This document shows, piece by piece, positions 1-7,528 of a DNA stretch of 11,345 nt. Every line of letters begins with the position of its first letter. Position 1 is the first letter of the stretch. Below the pieces are notes generated by a model. That model ran no database searches and had not been told where the DNA came from. It was given only the letters and a program-made list of their open reading frames with translations. This stretch comes from an uncultured Alphaproteobacteria bacterium. GTDB lineage: Bacteria > Pseudomonadota > Alphaproteobacteria > Rhodobacterales > Rhodobacteraceae. The position numbers and the translations under genes were made by a program. The stretch lies in assembly GCA_929200295.1 (NCBI GenBank), contig CAKMZE010000071.1, positions 1 to 11,345 of the forward strand, written 5' to 3'.

Positions 1-1555
1 AATTCCACGACATATTCGCCATATACATAAAGAGCGTATCGATCTTATAGGGCACGCCCGCATGAGCGTTTGAGATCACCATATGCATCAACCCATGCGC
101 AGACATTGGGTTTTCCCATGTATAGGCCTTGTCGATCCGCTTTGGCGTTCCGTCATCCTGCAAGAGCAGGTCTTCTGGCCCCTGCACATACCCCAAATGC
201 GGGCCATCAAGGGCCGCGCCGGGCGTCACCTTGCCATGTGGCTTAGGATGCGCTGTGGCTGGCTTTGGATAGGGCGGCTTAAACCGCATGCCACCGGGCG
301 TTTCAACAGAGCCCAAGATGATCTGAAGCACATGCAAAGCGCGGCAAGTTTGGAACCCGTTGGAATGCGCCGAAATTCCGCGCATTGCGTGGAATGACAC
401 GGGGCGGCCAATCATCTGGTCATGCGTCTTGCCCCGGAAATCTGTCCAAGAACGATCAAGACGGATTTCCTCATCAAAGGCCACGCGCGCCAGCTCTGCG
501 GCCATTGCGCGGATCTCTTTTGCGGGGATGCCAACCCGTTCGGCGACGGCCTCTGGCGCATAATCCTCAGACAGGTATTTATCTGCCATGTGATGGAAGA
601 CGGGGCGGTGCGTGACCCCCTTTACTGTCAGTGTCGCTGACAGATCAGGCTCAACACCTTGCCCGTTCCACGCCGCTGTTTTGCCCGTGCGGCGGTCAAT
701 CACCAAGGGTTGGCCATCCTTGCCGCGTAAGAACAGACCATGCGTCTCTGATTTTGGATCAGCGTCCAGCAAGACAGAGGCATTGGTAAACCGCGCCAAG
801 TAATCAAGATCGATCCGCCCTGCCTTCATCAGCACATGGATCATCGACAGGATATACAGGCCATCCGTGCCCGGCGTGATGCCAACCCATTTATCGGCCA
901 CCGCGTTATAGCCTGTGCGGATCGGGTTCACCCCGATGATCTTTGCACCGCGTGCTTTTGCGCGCCCGATGCCCATTTTGATCGGGTTGCTGTCATGATC
1001 CTCGGCCACGCCAAAGATCATCAGCATCTTTGTGTGATCCCAATCCGGCTGGCCAAATTCCCAAAAAGCGCCGCCCATTGTGTAGATACCTGCCGCCGCC
1101 ATATTAACGGAACAGAACCCACCATGTGCCGCATAGTTTGGCGTGCCAAACCCTTGCGCCCAGAAAGACGTGAATGATTGCGACTGATCACGCCCGGTAA
1201 AAAACGCGAGCTTTTCAGGGGCTTCGGCGCGCAGCGGCGCGAGGGTATTCTTGGCGATGTCCAGTGCCTCATCCCATGAGATCTCTTCAAACTCGCCTGA
1301 CCCGCGCGAGCCAACCCGCTTGAGCGGGGCCTTCAGGCGCGATGGCGCGTTATGCTGCATAATGCCAGCGGACCCTTTGGCGCAAAGCACACCTTGGTTC
1401 ACAGGGTGGTCTTTGTTCCCCTCAATATAGGCAACCTTCCCATCCTTCATATGCACATTAATGCCGCAACGGCAGGCGCACATATAACAGGTGGTCTTGC
1501 GCACCTCATCCGAGACTTTGGGAGACAGATCAAGATCGGGTTGATCGAGGGACGT
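1..1555 (-). CDS. soeA: SoeA-like sulfite dehydrogenase, molybdopterin catalytic subunit (partial, C-terminus beyond window)
   Basis: The minus-strand frame stays open from about 1645 to base 1 and leaves the window, giving roughly 518 codons, the N-terminal part of a molybdopterin oxidoreductase. Numbering from the ACG at 1555, the N-terminal [4Fe-4S] motif is C23-x2-C26-x3-C30-x27-C58 followed by AKG, as in the PsrA/formate dehydrogenase superfamily. C148 in the segment GGFCSVN is the likely molybdenum ligand, and the pterin-site segments FGVAEDHDSNP and GVNPIRTGYNAVADKW follow. No twin-arginine signal is visible, which fits a cytoplasm-facing SoeA. In roseobacters soeABC is known to lie beside xsc-pta, and SoeABC oxidises sulfite to sulfate with electrons passed to quinone; the name rests on that context plus family resemblance. 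SoeB and SoeC should follow to the left of base 1. The start is uncertain: there is no ATG between the upstream stop (1646-1648) and C23. ACG at 1553-1555 has a good ribosome site; GTG at 1502-1504 is the alternative. A polysulfide or tetrathionate reductase subunit is the main rival assignment. Confidence 0.8.
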
Positions 1556-1561
1556 AAGCTT

Positions 1562-1567
1562 TCCTTT
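1562..1567 (-). promoter_or_regulatory. Shine-Dalgarno sequence supporting a non-ATG soeA start
   Basis: On the minus strand AAAGGA lies six bases before the ACG at 1553-1555 and overlaps the TGA stop of the upstream exporter gene (1567-1569). It is the best ribosome-binding match near the start of the soeA frame. The competing GTG at 1502-1504 has only a GGA four bases before it, which is short. Confidence 0.4.
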
Positions 1568-2328
1568 CAGGACAAAGACAGAGGGACCAGCCCTGCCAAT
1601 CCAAGCGCGGTCAAGAGTGAGAGGCAAAATGGTCGGTAATATGGTTCAAGCCGTGGCACAAACAATTTCTGACCGATGAAAACCCCTAAGAATGTCGGGA
1701 CAGCAAAAACCACAGCACGTTTCATGGCCGTTTGGGTCATCACCTCAAAATAAGTCAGATAGAGGATCGATGTCGCAAGAGAGACAAACAAAAACAGCGC
1801 CAGTGATCCGCGGATTTTCCGTGCGTCCGTATCTTGGGACAGTACATAAACCGCCACAACCATACCGCCCATATAAGACAGGCCCGTGACAACCCCAGCC
1901 GTCAAACCAGACAGATAAAGCCCCGGTCGTGTCGCCAGAAACCGAATGCGGATTTTTGCCAATAAGATAAGCGCCAGCACGATCACAAGCACCAGCACAA
2001 CGAATTGCGATGTTGCGACAGGAATTGACGTTGTTAAAAACAATCCAATGGGTGTTCCAACCGCCGAGCCTATCACCAGCCCCATCACAACGCGGCGATC
2101 CGCCTCGCGCCAACCGCCCCGTGCCATCAAAATGCTGGCGCAAAACTCCATCCAGAAACAGATCGGAAGCAGTTGTACGGGGGGGATGAATGGCGCGGCC
2201 GAGGCCATGATAATCGCAGATAAAGCAAAGCCGGAAAAGCCGCGTACAATGCCAGCCGCAAACGTCGCGCAGACGAGCAATAAAAATTGCATTTGCGTCA
2301 ACGCAACAAAGGCCAGCACTGTCTCCAT
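1567..2328 (-). CDS. TauE/SafE (TSUP) family permease A, probable sulfite or organosulfur exporter
   Basis: This is a 253-residue, almost wholly hydrophobic protein with about seven to eight membrane segments. The N-terminal helix holds the motif VRGFSGFALSAI (about residues 28-39), typical of the TauE/SafE (formerly DUF81) family; a second half beginning near GVVTGLSYMGG gives the usual internal repeat. Family members such as TauE of Cupriavidus necator and SafE export sulfite or sulfoacetate. The gene sits 37 bp after pta and about 11 bp before the likely soeA start, so co-expression with sulfite-producing and sulfite-oxidising enzymes is likely, and sulfite or sulfate export is the natural inference. 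The start is ATG at 2328, with AAAAGG about 11 bases upstream. It is clearly related to, but diverged from, the second TSUP gene at 3309-4049, so the two probably differ in substrate or direction. Family assignment is firm; the transported ion is not shown by the sequence. Confidence 0.85.
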   Translation of the reverse strand: METVLAFVALTQMQFLLLVCATFAAGIVRGFSGFALSAIIMASAAPFIPPVQLLPICFWMEFCASILMARGGWREADRRVVMGLVIGSAVGTPIGLFLTTSIPVATSQFVVLVLVIVLALILLAKIRIRFLATRPGLYLSGLTAGVVTGLSYMGGMVVAVYVLSQDTDARKIRGSLALFLFVSLATSILYLTYFEVMTQTAMKRAVVFAVPTFLGVFIGQKLFVPRLEPYYRPFCLSLLTALGLAGLVPLSLS

Positions 2329-2365
2329 TAAGCCATACGCCTTTTGGGTCGCGGAATAATTAGGC

Positions 2366-3301
2366 TCATTTTGGTAACCCGCAGCGGATCGACGCCAATG
2401 CAGCAGAGGCCATGCGCGCCGCCGCAGGATCCGCGCGCGAGGTCAGCAAAATAGGCACCTTGGCCCCAGTGACAAGCCCCGCAGCACAGCCGCCAGCCAC
2501 ATAAACAAGCGATTTAAACAGCGCATTTCCAGAGACAATATCAGGTACAATGATCGCATCGGCTTGCCCAGCGACAGGGTCATCCATAAGCCCCTTGGTC
2601 TTGACCGCCTCCATTGAGAGGATCAGATCAAGCGCCAACGGGCCTGAGACCTCAGCGTTTTTGACATTTTCCCGCGCCCATTCAGCAAGCTCCTTGCCCT
2701 CCATTGAGGACGGAACCGAAGGTATCGCGCTTTCGGTCGCTGATAAAATCGCGAGTTTGGGTTTGTCAGCGCCCAAGCGCTGCATGAGATCCACAATCTC
2801 AACAATCGCCGTCTGCCGGGTTTTCAGATCGGGCGCGACATTGACGGCCGCATCAGACAGCAAAAGCGGCTTGCCGCCATTGGGATGCGAGATATGGAAG
2901 ATGTGCACAAACCGCTCACCTGTGCGCAGGCCATTGTCGCGGGCGACGGCTGATTTCATAAAAACATCCGTATGCAGCTGCCCCTTCATCAGCACATCTG
3001 CGGCCCCCTCACCACAAAGCCGTGCGGCAGTCATGCCAGCCTCTTCCTCGCCATTGGTGTCATGCAACGCATAGCCAGAGATATCCCATGCGAGCTCATC
3101 GGCTTGTGCTTGGATCATCATCTTTTCACCTACGAAAACCGGGGTCATCAGACCCGCCTGTGTGGCTTCATAAGCTGCCTGCATCGGCAACGCCGCACCA
3201 GCTCGTGCGATCGCCACGCGCGGTGGCGCAAAGCCTAAAGCCAGATCAATCAGGTTTTGTGGGCAGACCGGTGCCTGGCTAGATAAAAACGGAGATGTCA
3301 T
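2366..3301 (-). CDS. pta: Phosphate acetyltransferase (short Pta form)
   Basis: This 311-residue protein is a single phosphate acetyl/butyryltransferase domain, the short form without the N-terminal regulatory domains of long enteric Pta. It converts acetyl phosphate and CoA to acetyl-CoA and phosphate in the cytoplasm. Family segments visible include ADVLMKGQLHTD (about 101-112), LLLSDAAVNVAPD (146-158), SATESAIPSVPSSMEGKE (187-204), VSGPLALD (218-225), DAIIVPDIVSGNALFKSL (248-265) and the C-terminal SRADPAAARMASAALA (288-303). Pta downstream of Xsc is the standard partner that recovers carbon from sulfonates. The ATG at 3301 follows a GAGGG ribosome site and lies 7 bp after the stop of TSUP exporter B, indicating tight coupling. 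A phosphate butyryltransferase is the nearest alternative by fold, but the setting beside xsc strongly favours Pta. Confidence 0.93.
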   Translation of the reverse strand: MTSPFLSSQAPVCPQNLIDLALGFAPPRVAIARAGAALPMQAAYEATQAGLMTPVFVGEKMMIQAQADELAWDISGYALHDTNGEEEAGMTAARLCGEGAADVLMKGQLHTDVFMKSAVARDNGLRTGERFVHIFHISHPNGGKPLLLSDAAVNVAPDLKTRQTAIVEIVDLMQRLGADKPKLAILSATESAIPSVPSSMEGKELAEWARENVKNAEVSGPLALDLILSMEAVKTKGLMDDPVAGQADAIIVPDIVSGNALFKSLVYVAGGCAAGLVTGAKVPILLTSRADPAAARMASAALASIRCGLPK

Positions 3302-3308
3302 GAGACCC

Positions 3309-4049
3309 TCATATGATGACGCGCAAAAGACCCAAAGATGACAGGGTCAAAAGCAAGAAAACGGCAAAGCGCCGGAACGTGCTGGGCGAGGCTGCGAGAA
3401 ACTGACGCCCGCCAAGCCAAACACCCAAACCAAGCAGCGGAAAGGCAAAGACCACGCCCAGCGCCGTCTCCCATGTGACCAGACCGCCGGTCCAAAGGAG
3501 CGGCATCGTGATCAAATCGACCCCGGTGAGATAGACAATCATCGTGGCGCGAAATCTTGCGGCTGGAATAGGCTGCGCGGTCATAAAGGCCGCAACGGGC
3601 AGCCCGCCGATCCCCGCAGAATTGCACAGGCCCGAGACCATCCCAACGCCGATGTGACCGGGCGTGCCGATCACGCGGGTCAACGTCCAGCCCGTCAAAA
3701 GCACCAGCGACATCGCCAACACGATGAGTGAGACCGTCAACCTGACGCTTTCTGCCTCGAGAGAAAGGATCGCCCAAACAGAGAATGGCAAGACAAGCGC
3801 CGCGCCCGCCAAAAGCGAAAGCACACGCCGCCAATCGATATGGCCACGGATGCCGCGCGCTTGGAAAACTGTCATCAGCATTTCGCATGCAAAGACCACC
3901 GGAATAAGCGGAAGCGGGTTTGTCAGCAAAGCTGCAAAAGCGATGAAAATCGCTGAGAATCCAAACCCAGAGTAGCCCCGGACATAGGCCGCACAAAGCA
4001 AAGCAATGCTAAGTGCAACCAGATGCCCGAGACTAAGATCAAATGGCAC
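3309..4049 (-). CDS. TauE/SafE (TSUP) family permease B, probable sulfite exporter between xsc and pta
   Basis: This 246-residue integral membrane protein has about eight hydrophobic segments. The TSUP motif VRGYSGFGFSAIF falls at about residues 23-35, and the second half begins near GMVSGLCNSAGIGGLPVA, the usual repeat architecture of the family. The start is GTG at 4047-4049, only 3 bp after the TAA of xsc, with no strong Shine-Dalgarno sequence, so translation is probably coupled to xsc. The stop lies 7 bp before pta. Its place between the sulfite-releasing enzyme and Pta makes sulfite efflux the most likely role, by analogy with TauE of Cupriavidus necator. It shares the motif pattern with exporter A (1567-2328) but differs at most positions, so it does not look like a recent duplicate. 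Substrate and direction cannot be read from the sequence. Confidence 0.85.
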   Translation of the reverse strand: MPFDLSLGHLVALSIALLCAAYVRGYSGFGFSAIFIAFAALLTNPLPLIPVVFACEMLMTVFQARGIRGHIDWRRVLSLLAGAALVLPFSVWAILSLEAESVRLTVSLIVLAMSLVLLTGWTLTRVIGTPGHIGVGMVSGLCNSAGIGGLPVAAFMTAQPIPAARFRATMIVYLTGVDLITMPLLWTGGLVTWETALGVVFAFPLLGLGVWLGGRQFLAASPSTFRRFAVFLLLTLSSLGLLRVII

Positions 4050-4052
4050 TGA

Positions 4053-5825
4053 TTACTCAGCAGCCATGTCAGAGGCATCGATACCCGCAACGCGCACAGG
4101 CTTCTTCATCGCATCACGGCGGAAAGGCTCGCCGAGCTCTTGGTTCAGCATCACTTCGATCAGCGTGGTGACACCGTCTTCCATCTGCTCTTTGATTGCT
4201 GTGTTCAGGATGTCTGTCAGCTCGTCCATTGTCCGCGCAACGACACCTTTTAGGCCACACGCATTTGCGATGCCCGCATATGACACCTGCGTGTCCAGCT
4301 CTGTGCCAACAAAGTTGTCATCGAACCAAAGTGTTGAGTTCCGCTTTTCCGCGCCCCATTGGTAGTTGCGGAAAACGATCTGCGTGATTGCAGGCCAATC
4401 GCCACGGCCAATCGCCGTCAGTTCGTTCACAGCGATACCAAAGGCACCGTCGCCTGCAAAACCAACAACAGGCACATCGGGCTGACCGATCTTTGCGCCA
4501 ACGATAGATGGCAGACCGTATCCGCATGGCCCAAACAGACCCGGCGCGAGATATTTACGCCCCTCTTCAAAGTCTGGGTAAGCATTGCCGATGGCACAGT
4601 TATTCCCAATGTCAGATGAAATGATCGCTTCGCGTGGCAAAGCTGACTGAATAGCGCGCCACGCCATACGTGGTGACATCCAATCAGGCTTGTCCGCGCG
4701 TGCGCGCTGGTTCCATGTGGTGCCCGGATCATCGTCTTCGTGATCCATTGAGGACAGCTCTTGCTTCCACTTTGACTTTGTATCAGCAATCATTGCTTTG
4801 CGTGCGTCGCGGCCTGCGTCACCAGCGCCATCCGCCAGCTGTGCTGCGATACCTTTGGCAACCTTCGCAGCATCGCCCACGATACCCACTGTGACCTTCT
4901 TGGTCAGGCCAATGCGATCAGGGTTGATATCAACCTGAATGATTTTGGCATCCGTTGGCCAGTAATCAATGCCGTAGCCCGGCAGGGTTGAGAATGGGTT
5001 CAAGCGCGTGCCCAATGCCAAGACGACATCTGCCTTTGCAATCAGCTCCATGCCTGCCTTTGATCCGTTATAGCCCAATGGCCCAGCAAAGAGCGGGTGC
5101 GATCCTGGGAACGCATCATTATGCTGATAGCCGACACATACAGGCGCATCGAGAGCCTCTGCCAATGTCTTTGACGCCTCGATGCCGCCAGCGGAGAGCA
5201 CAACGCCAGCACCGTTCAGGATCACTGGGAATTTTGCAGATGACAGCAGCTCGGCTGCTTTTGCGACAGAGTTTTCGCCACCCGGTGACACTTCGAAATC
5301 AACTGCGCTTGGGATTTCGATATCGACAACCTGTGTCCAGAAATCACGTGGGATGTTGATCTGTGCAGGACCAGACAAACGGTGCGCTTTTGCGATCACG
5401 CGGGCCAGAACCTCGCAGATACGCGATGGGTCGCGCACTTCTTCTTGGTAAGCAACGCAATCCGCAAAAAGGTTCATCTGTTCCATCTCTTGGAACCCGC
5501 CTTGGCCGATTGTTTTATTCGCAGCCTGAGGCGTGACCAGCAAAACTGGTGTGTGGTTCCAATAGGCTGTTTTCACGGCTGTCACAAAGTTTGTGATGCC
5601 CGGACCGTTTTGCGCGATCATCATCGACATTTCGCCGGTGGCACGGGTGTAGCCATCTGACATGAACCCTGCGGATCCCTCATGGGCGCAATCCCAGAAT
5701 TTGATCCCGGCAGCCGGGAAAATGTCAGAAATCGGCATCATGGCAGAACCAATGATACCAAAGGCATGGCGGATGCCATGGGCTTGGAGTGTTTTGACGA
5801 AGGCTTCTTCGGTCGTCATCTTCAT
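4053..5825 (-). CDS. xsc: Sulfoacetaldehyde acetyltransferase
   Basis: This 590-residue thiamine-diphosphate enzyme splits sulfoacetaldehyde with phosphate into acetyl phosphate and sulfite, the desulfonation step for taurine, isethionate and related C2 sulfonates. The N-terminus (MKMTTEEAFVKTLQAHGI) and the block FGIIGSAMMPISDIFP are characteristic of Xsc. The ThDP-activating glutamate is E49 in CAHEGSAGFMSDG. The ThDP-Mg2+ motif starts at GDG 458-460 and ends near N487 in FRNYQWGAEKRN. QNGPGITNFVTAVKTAYWNH (72-91) and TPQAANKTIGQGGFQE (98-113) are further family blocks. Full length is as expected. ATG at 5825 is preceded by AAAGGG about 9 bases upstream and matches the usual Xsc start; ATG at 5819 is possible but less likely. 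It heads the tight xsc-exporter-pta-exporter-soeA operon and has the only sizeable upstream regulatory gap, holding repeats suited to TauR. The role is not in doubt; the upstream substrate in this organism is unknown. Confidence 0.97.
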   Translation of the reverse strand: MKMTTEEAFVKTLQAHGIRHAFGIIGSAMMPISDIFPAAGIKFWDCAHEGSAGFMSDGYTRATGEMSMMIAQNGPGITNFVTAVKTAYWNHTPVLLVTPQAANKTIGQGGFQEMEQMNLFADCVAYQEEVRDPSRICEVLARVIAKAHRLSGPAQINIPRDFWTQVVDIEIPSAVDFEVSPGGENSVAKAAELLSSAKFPVILNGAGVVLSAGGIEASKTLAEALDAPVCVGYQHNDAFPGSHPLFAGPLGYNGSKAGMELIAKADVVLALGTRLNPFSTLPGYGIDYWPTDAKIIQVDINPDRIGLTKKVTVGIVGDAAKVAKGIAAQLADGAGDAGRDARKAMIADTKSKWKQELSSMDHEDDDPGTTWNQRARADKPDWMSPRMAWRAIQSALPREAIISSDIGNNCAIGNAYPDFEEGRKYLAPGLFGPCGYGLPSIVGAKIGQPDVPVVGFAGDGAFGIAVNELTAIGRGDWPAITQIVFRNYQWGAEKRNSTLWFDDNFVGTELDTQVSYAGIANACGLKGVVARTMDELTDILNTAIKEQMEDGVTTLIEVMLNQELGEPFRRDAMKKPVRVAGIDASDMAAE

Positions 5826-5876
5826 GGGTGATATCCCTTTTGCATGAAATCAAGGCGTGGCTGTTATGATGGTGCA

Positions 5877-5906
5877 GCTATTGGCGCGACACTAAGATTT
5901 GGTCAA
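5877..5906 (-). promoter_or_regulatory. Candidate sigma70-type promoter of the xsc operon
   Basis: On the minus strand TTGACC (5906-5901) is a good -35 element, followed 18 bases later by AATAGC (5882-5877), a poor -10 element. A weak -10 is expected of an activated promoter, and the paired CTGG repeats lie immediately upstream of this -35. This is pattern matching only; the transcription start is unknown. Confidence 0.35.
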
Positions 5907-5914
5907 GGCATTCA

Positions 5915-5947
5915 ATAGGTCCAGTCAGGCGAGCACCTTATAACCAG
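5915..5947 (-). promoter_or_regulatory. Candidate TauR operator: two direct repeats upstream of xsc
   Basis: Read towards xsc, CTGGTTATAA (5947-5938) is followed by CTGGACCTAT (5924-5915). The starts of the two boxes are 23 bp apart, about two helical turns. TauR of Rhodobacter capsulatus is reported, as I recall, to need direct repeats close to CTGGACTTAA, and MocR regulators in general bind direct repeats. The pair ends 8 bp upstream of the candidate -35 and about 90 bp upstream of the xsc ATG, a suitable place for an activator. The two boxes match the recalled consensus imperfectly. Confidence 0.5.
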
Positions 5948-5956
5948 AGCGTTCTG

Positions 5957-5975
5957 TTGAGACATTTGGTCTCAA
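5957..5975. repeat. Perfect inverted repeat, 7-bp arms, between tauR and xsc
   Basis: TTGAGAC (5957-5963) and GTCTCAA (5969-5975) are exact reverse complements around the 5-base spacer ATTTG. The repeat lies between the tauR stop and the candidate TauR boxes, starting 9 bp beyond the distal box. Towards xsc no T-run follows it, so it is not a standard intrinsic terminator of tauR. It could be the operator of a second, dimeric regulator or a weak RNA hairpin. Confidence 0.45.
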
Positions 5976-5987
5976 AAACATATCACA

Positions 5988-6004
5988 ATGCATCAAAAAT
6001 GCAT
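5988..6004. repeat. Paired ATGCAT inverted repeat just after tauR
   Basis: Two copies of the self-complementary hexamer ATGCAT (5988-5993 and 5999-6004) flank CAAAA, starting 10 bp beyond the tauR stop. The transcript could fold into a short AT-rich hairpin, and a T-rich stretch follows towards xsc, but the stem is weak. It may slow or partly terminate tauR transcription; the evidence is slight. Confidence 0.25.
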
Positions 6005-6014
6005 AGGCGACGCA

Positions 6015-7484
6015 TTAACCCGAACGGATCTGCTGAATTGCAGCCGCCACCCTATTGATCCCTTCGGGGATTCGGCCTTCGGAAATGGATGAATACGCAA
6101 GCCGGTAATAGGCGCGCGATGCGGCTTCATGAGCAAAGAACGGCGCACCGGGTTCGATCAGCACGCTTTGATCGCGCAAATGCGCGGCGAGCGTAGTTGT
6201 ATCCACATCATCAGGGGCGCGCAGCCACACTGATGATCCGCCATAGGTGCCCTGCCCCGCGACGCGCAGGCCATGATCGGCAATCGCTTGGTCAATCACT
6301 TTGCGCCTTGCATGATAGGCGCGTCCCATCCGACGCACCAACGCGTCATAATGACCAAGGGACAGATAATAGCTCACCGTGCGCTGAATATGCCCCGGCG
6401 GGTGCCGCAGTACAGAGGCACGCAGCGCGCGCGCCTCGCGGATAAACGGGGCAGGCCCGACAAGATATCCCAAACGCAACCCCGGAAAGAGCGATTTTGA
6501 AAAGGAGCCCACATAGATAACCCGCCCATTTTGATCCAAGGATTTCAGCGAGGGGGATGGTGATTTCAAAAATGACATCTCAAATTCATAGTCATCCTCA
6601 ACGATCAGGAAGTTATCCTCTTCCGCTTTGGAGAGCAGGTTTTTCCGGCGGCTTAGGGGCATTGTCGCAGCTGTCGGGCATTGATGGCTTGGCGTCGTGA
6701 AAACCACGTCGGTATTGCGGGGTAATGCATCTGGCGGCAGCCCATCCGCATCAATCGGCACAGGTGTCAGCTGGCACTGTGATTGCCGCAAGATCGTACG
6801 CAGCGCGGGATAGCATGGGTCTTCGATCGCGGCGCGACGGCCACCGCCGAGTAAAATCTGGGTCGTCAGCCAAAGCGCGTTTTGCGCGCCCATCGTCACT
6901 AATATCTCTTGTGGGCCCGCGAGAATCCCACGCCGTGGCAAGGTTTGGCGCGCGATAAATTCAACCAGCTTTGGGTCATCCCCATCGTAATAATCCGAGG
7001 TCAGCGCTGCAAAATCCCGCCTTCCCAGCGCTTGCAACGCACATAAACGCCAATTCGCGCTGTCAAAGAGCGTGGGATCAGTCTGTCCGTAGATAAAGGG
7101 GTATTTATAGCTCGCCCAATCGGCCGGTTTCTCCATCCCAAGTGCCGGGCTAAATTTCTGCCCTATTGCGCGGGTCCAATCCACGGTGCCAACACCCGAG
7201 GATTGCGCGGGAAAGGCCGGCGGCTCAGGCGCATTTTGTGACACAAAATAGCCAGAGCGGCCTTTGGCCGTCAGATAATCATCAGCCACCAATTCGGTAT
7301 AGGCAAGCGTCACTGTGATCCGGCTGACGCCCAAATGATCGGCAAGCTTACGCGACGATGGCAGCCGTTCGCCCGGTCGAAATCGCCCTGCTAAAATCCC
7401 TTGGGCCACGATCTGTTGAATGCGGGCTTGTAGCGTCCCCTCTGTCGCAGGGTCGAGAAAGAAGGTTTCAACCGAGATGGACAC
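6015..7484 (-). CDS. tauR: TauR, MocR-family (GntR wHTH plus aminotransferase-fold) regulator of taurine metabolism
   Basis: This 489-residue protein joins an N-terminal GntR winged-helix domain (about 14-82, with GRFRPGERLPSSRKLADHLGVS and the recognition region SRITVTLAYTEL) to a class I aminotransferase-fold effector domain (about 125-485). The PLP-binding lysine is K330 in SFSKSLFPGLRLGY, and the pyridine-ring aspartate lies in IVEDDYEFE (294-302). This is the MocR/PdxR architecture. TauR of Rhodobacter capsulatus, which lies next to xsc, activates taurine genes, and the placement directly upstream of xsc in the same direction supports the same role here. The likely ligand is PLP with taurine, by inference from the family. 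A 189-bp gap separates it from xsc, so xsc probably has its own TauR-controlled promoter. The ATG at 7484 is a reasonable start, since the helix-turn-helix follows closely. Other MocR regulators (GabR-like, PdxR-like) share the fold, so the name depends on context. Confidence 0.9.
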   Translation of the reverse strand: MSISVETFFLDPATEGTLQARIQQIVAQGILAGRFRPGERLPSSRKLADHLGVSRITVTLAYTELVADDYLTAKGRSGYFVSQNAPEPPAFPAQSSGVGTVDWTRAIGQKFSPALGMEKPADWASYKYPFIYGQTDPTLFDSANWRLCALQALGRRDFAALTSDYYDGDDPKLVEFIARQTLPRRGILAGPQEILVTMGAQNALWLTTQILLGGGRRAAIEDPCYPALRTILRQSQCQLTPVPIDADGLPPDALPRNTDVVFTTPSHQCPTAATMPLSRRKNLLSKAEEDNFLIVEDDYEFEMSFLKSPSPSLKSLDQNGRVIYVGSFSKSLFPGLRLGYLVGPAPFIREARALRASVLRHPPGHIQRTVSYYLSLGHYDALVRRMGRAYHARRKVIDQAIADHGLRVAGQGTYGGSSVWLRAPDDVDTTTLAAHLRDQSVLIEPGAPFFAHEAASRAYYRLAYSSISEGRIPEGINRVAAAIQQIRSG

Positions 7485-7518
7485 CTGCGATTCCTTTTGG
7501 CGCTAATACAGGTTTACT

Positions 7519-7528
7519 CTGGACTTAT
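7519..7528 (+). promoter_or_regulatory. TauR-like box in the tauR upstream gap
   Basis: CTGGACTTAT at 7519-7528 is nearly identical to the CTGGACTTAA element I recall for Rhodobacter capsulatus TauR. It lies 35 bp upstream of the tauR ATG but points away from tauR. A weaker second copy, CTGGCGAAAG, begins 27 bp further on (7546), so the spacing is not the 23 bp seen at xsc. Autoregulation of tauR is a reasonable inference. No clear promoter is visible in the 83-bp gap. Confidence 0.4.

Noticed and set aside
83..1639. Several plus-strand open frames of 60-113 codons
   Set aside because: All are antisense to the continuous soeA frame, whose cofactor motifs are intact.
1946..2359. 137-codon plus-strand open frame
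   Set aside because: It is antisense to TSUP exporter A, with a composition typical of a shadow frame (Thr/Ala/Asn/Lys-rich) and no domain.
2550..3074. 174-codon plus-strand open frame
   Set aside because: It lies antisense to pta, which has clear family motifs throughout, and its translation is Ser/Ala/Arg-rich with no recognisable domain.
3298..3996. 232-codon minus-strand open frame overlapping exporter B
   Set aside because: It is the shifted frame of the TSUP gene. The true frame gives a membrane protein with family motifs, while this one gives Arg/Ala/Gly-rich nonsense.
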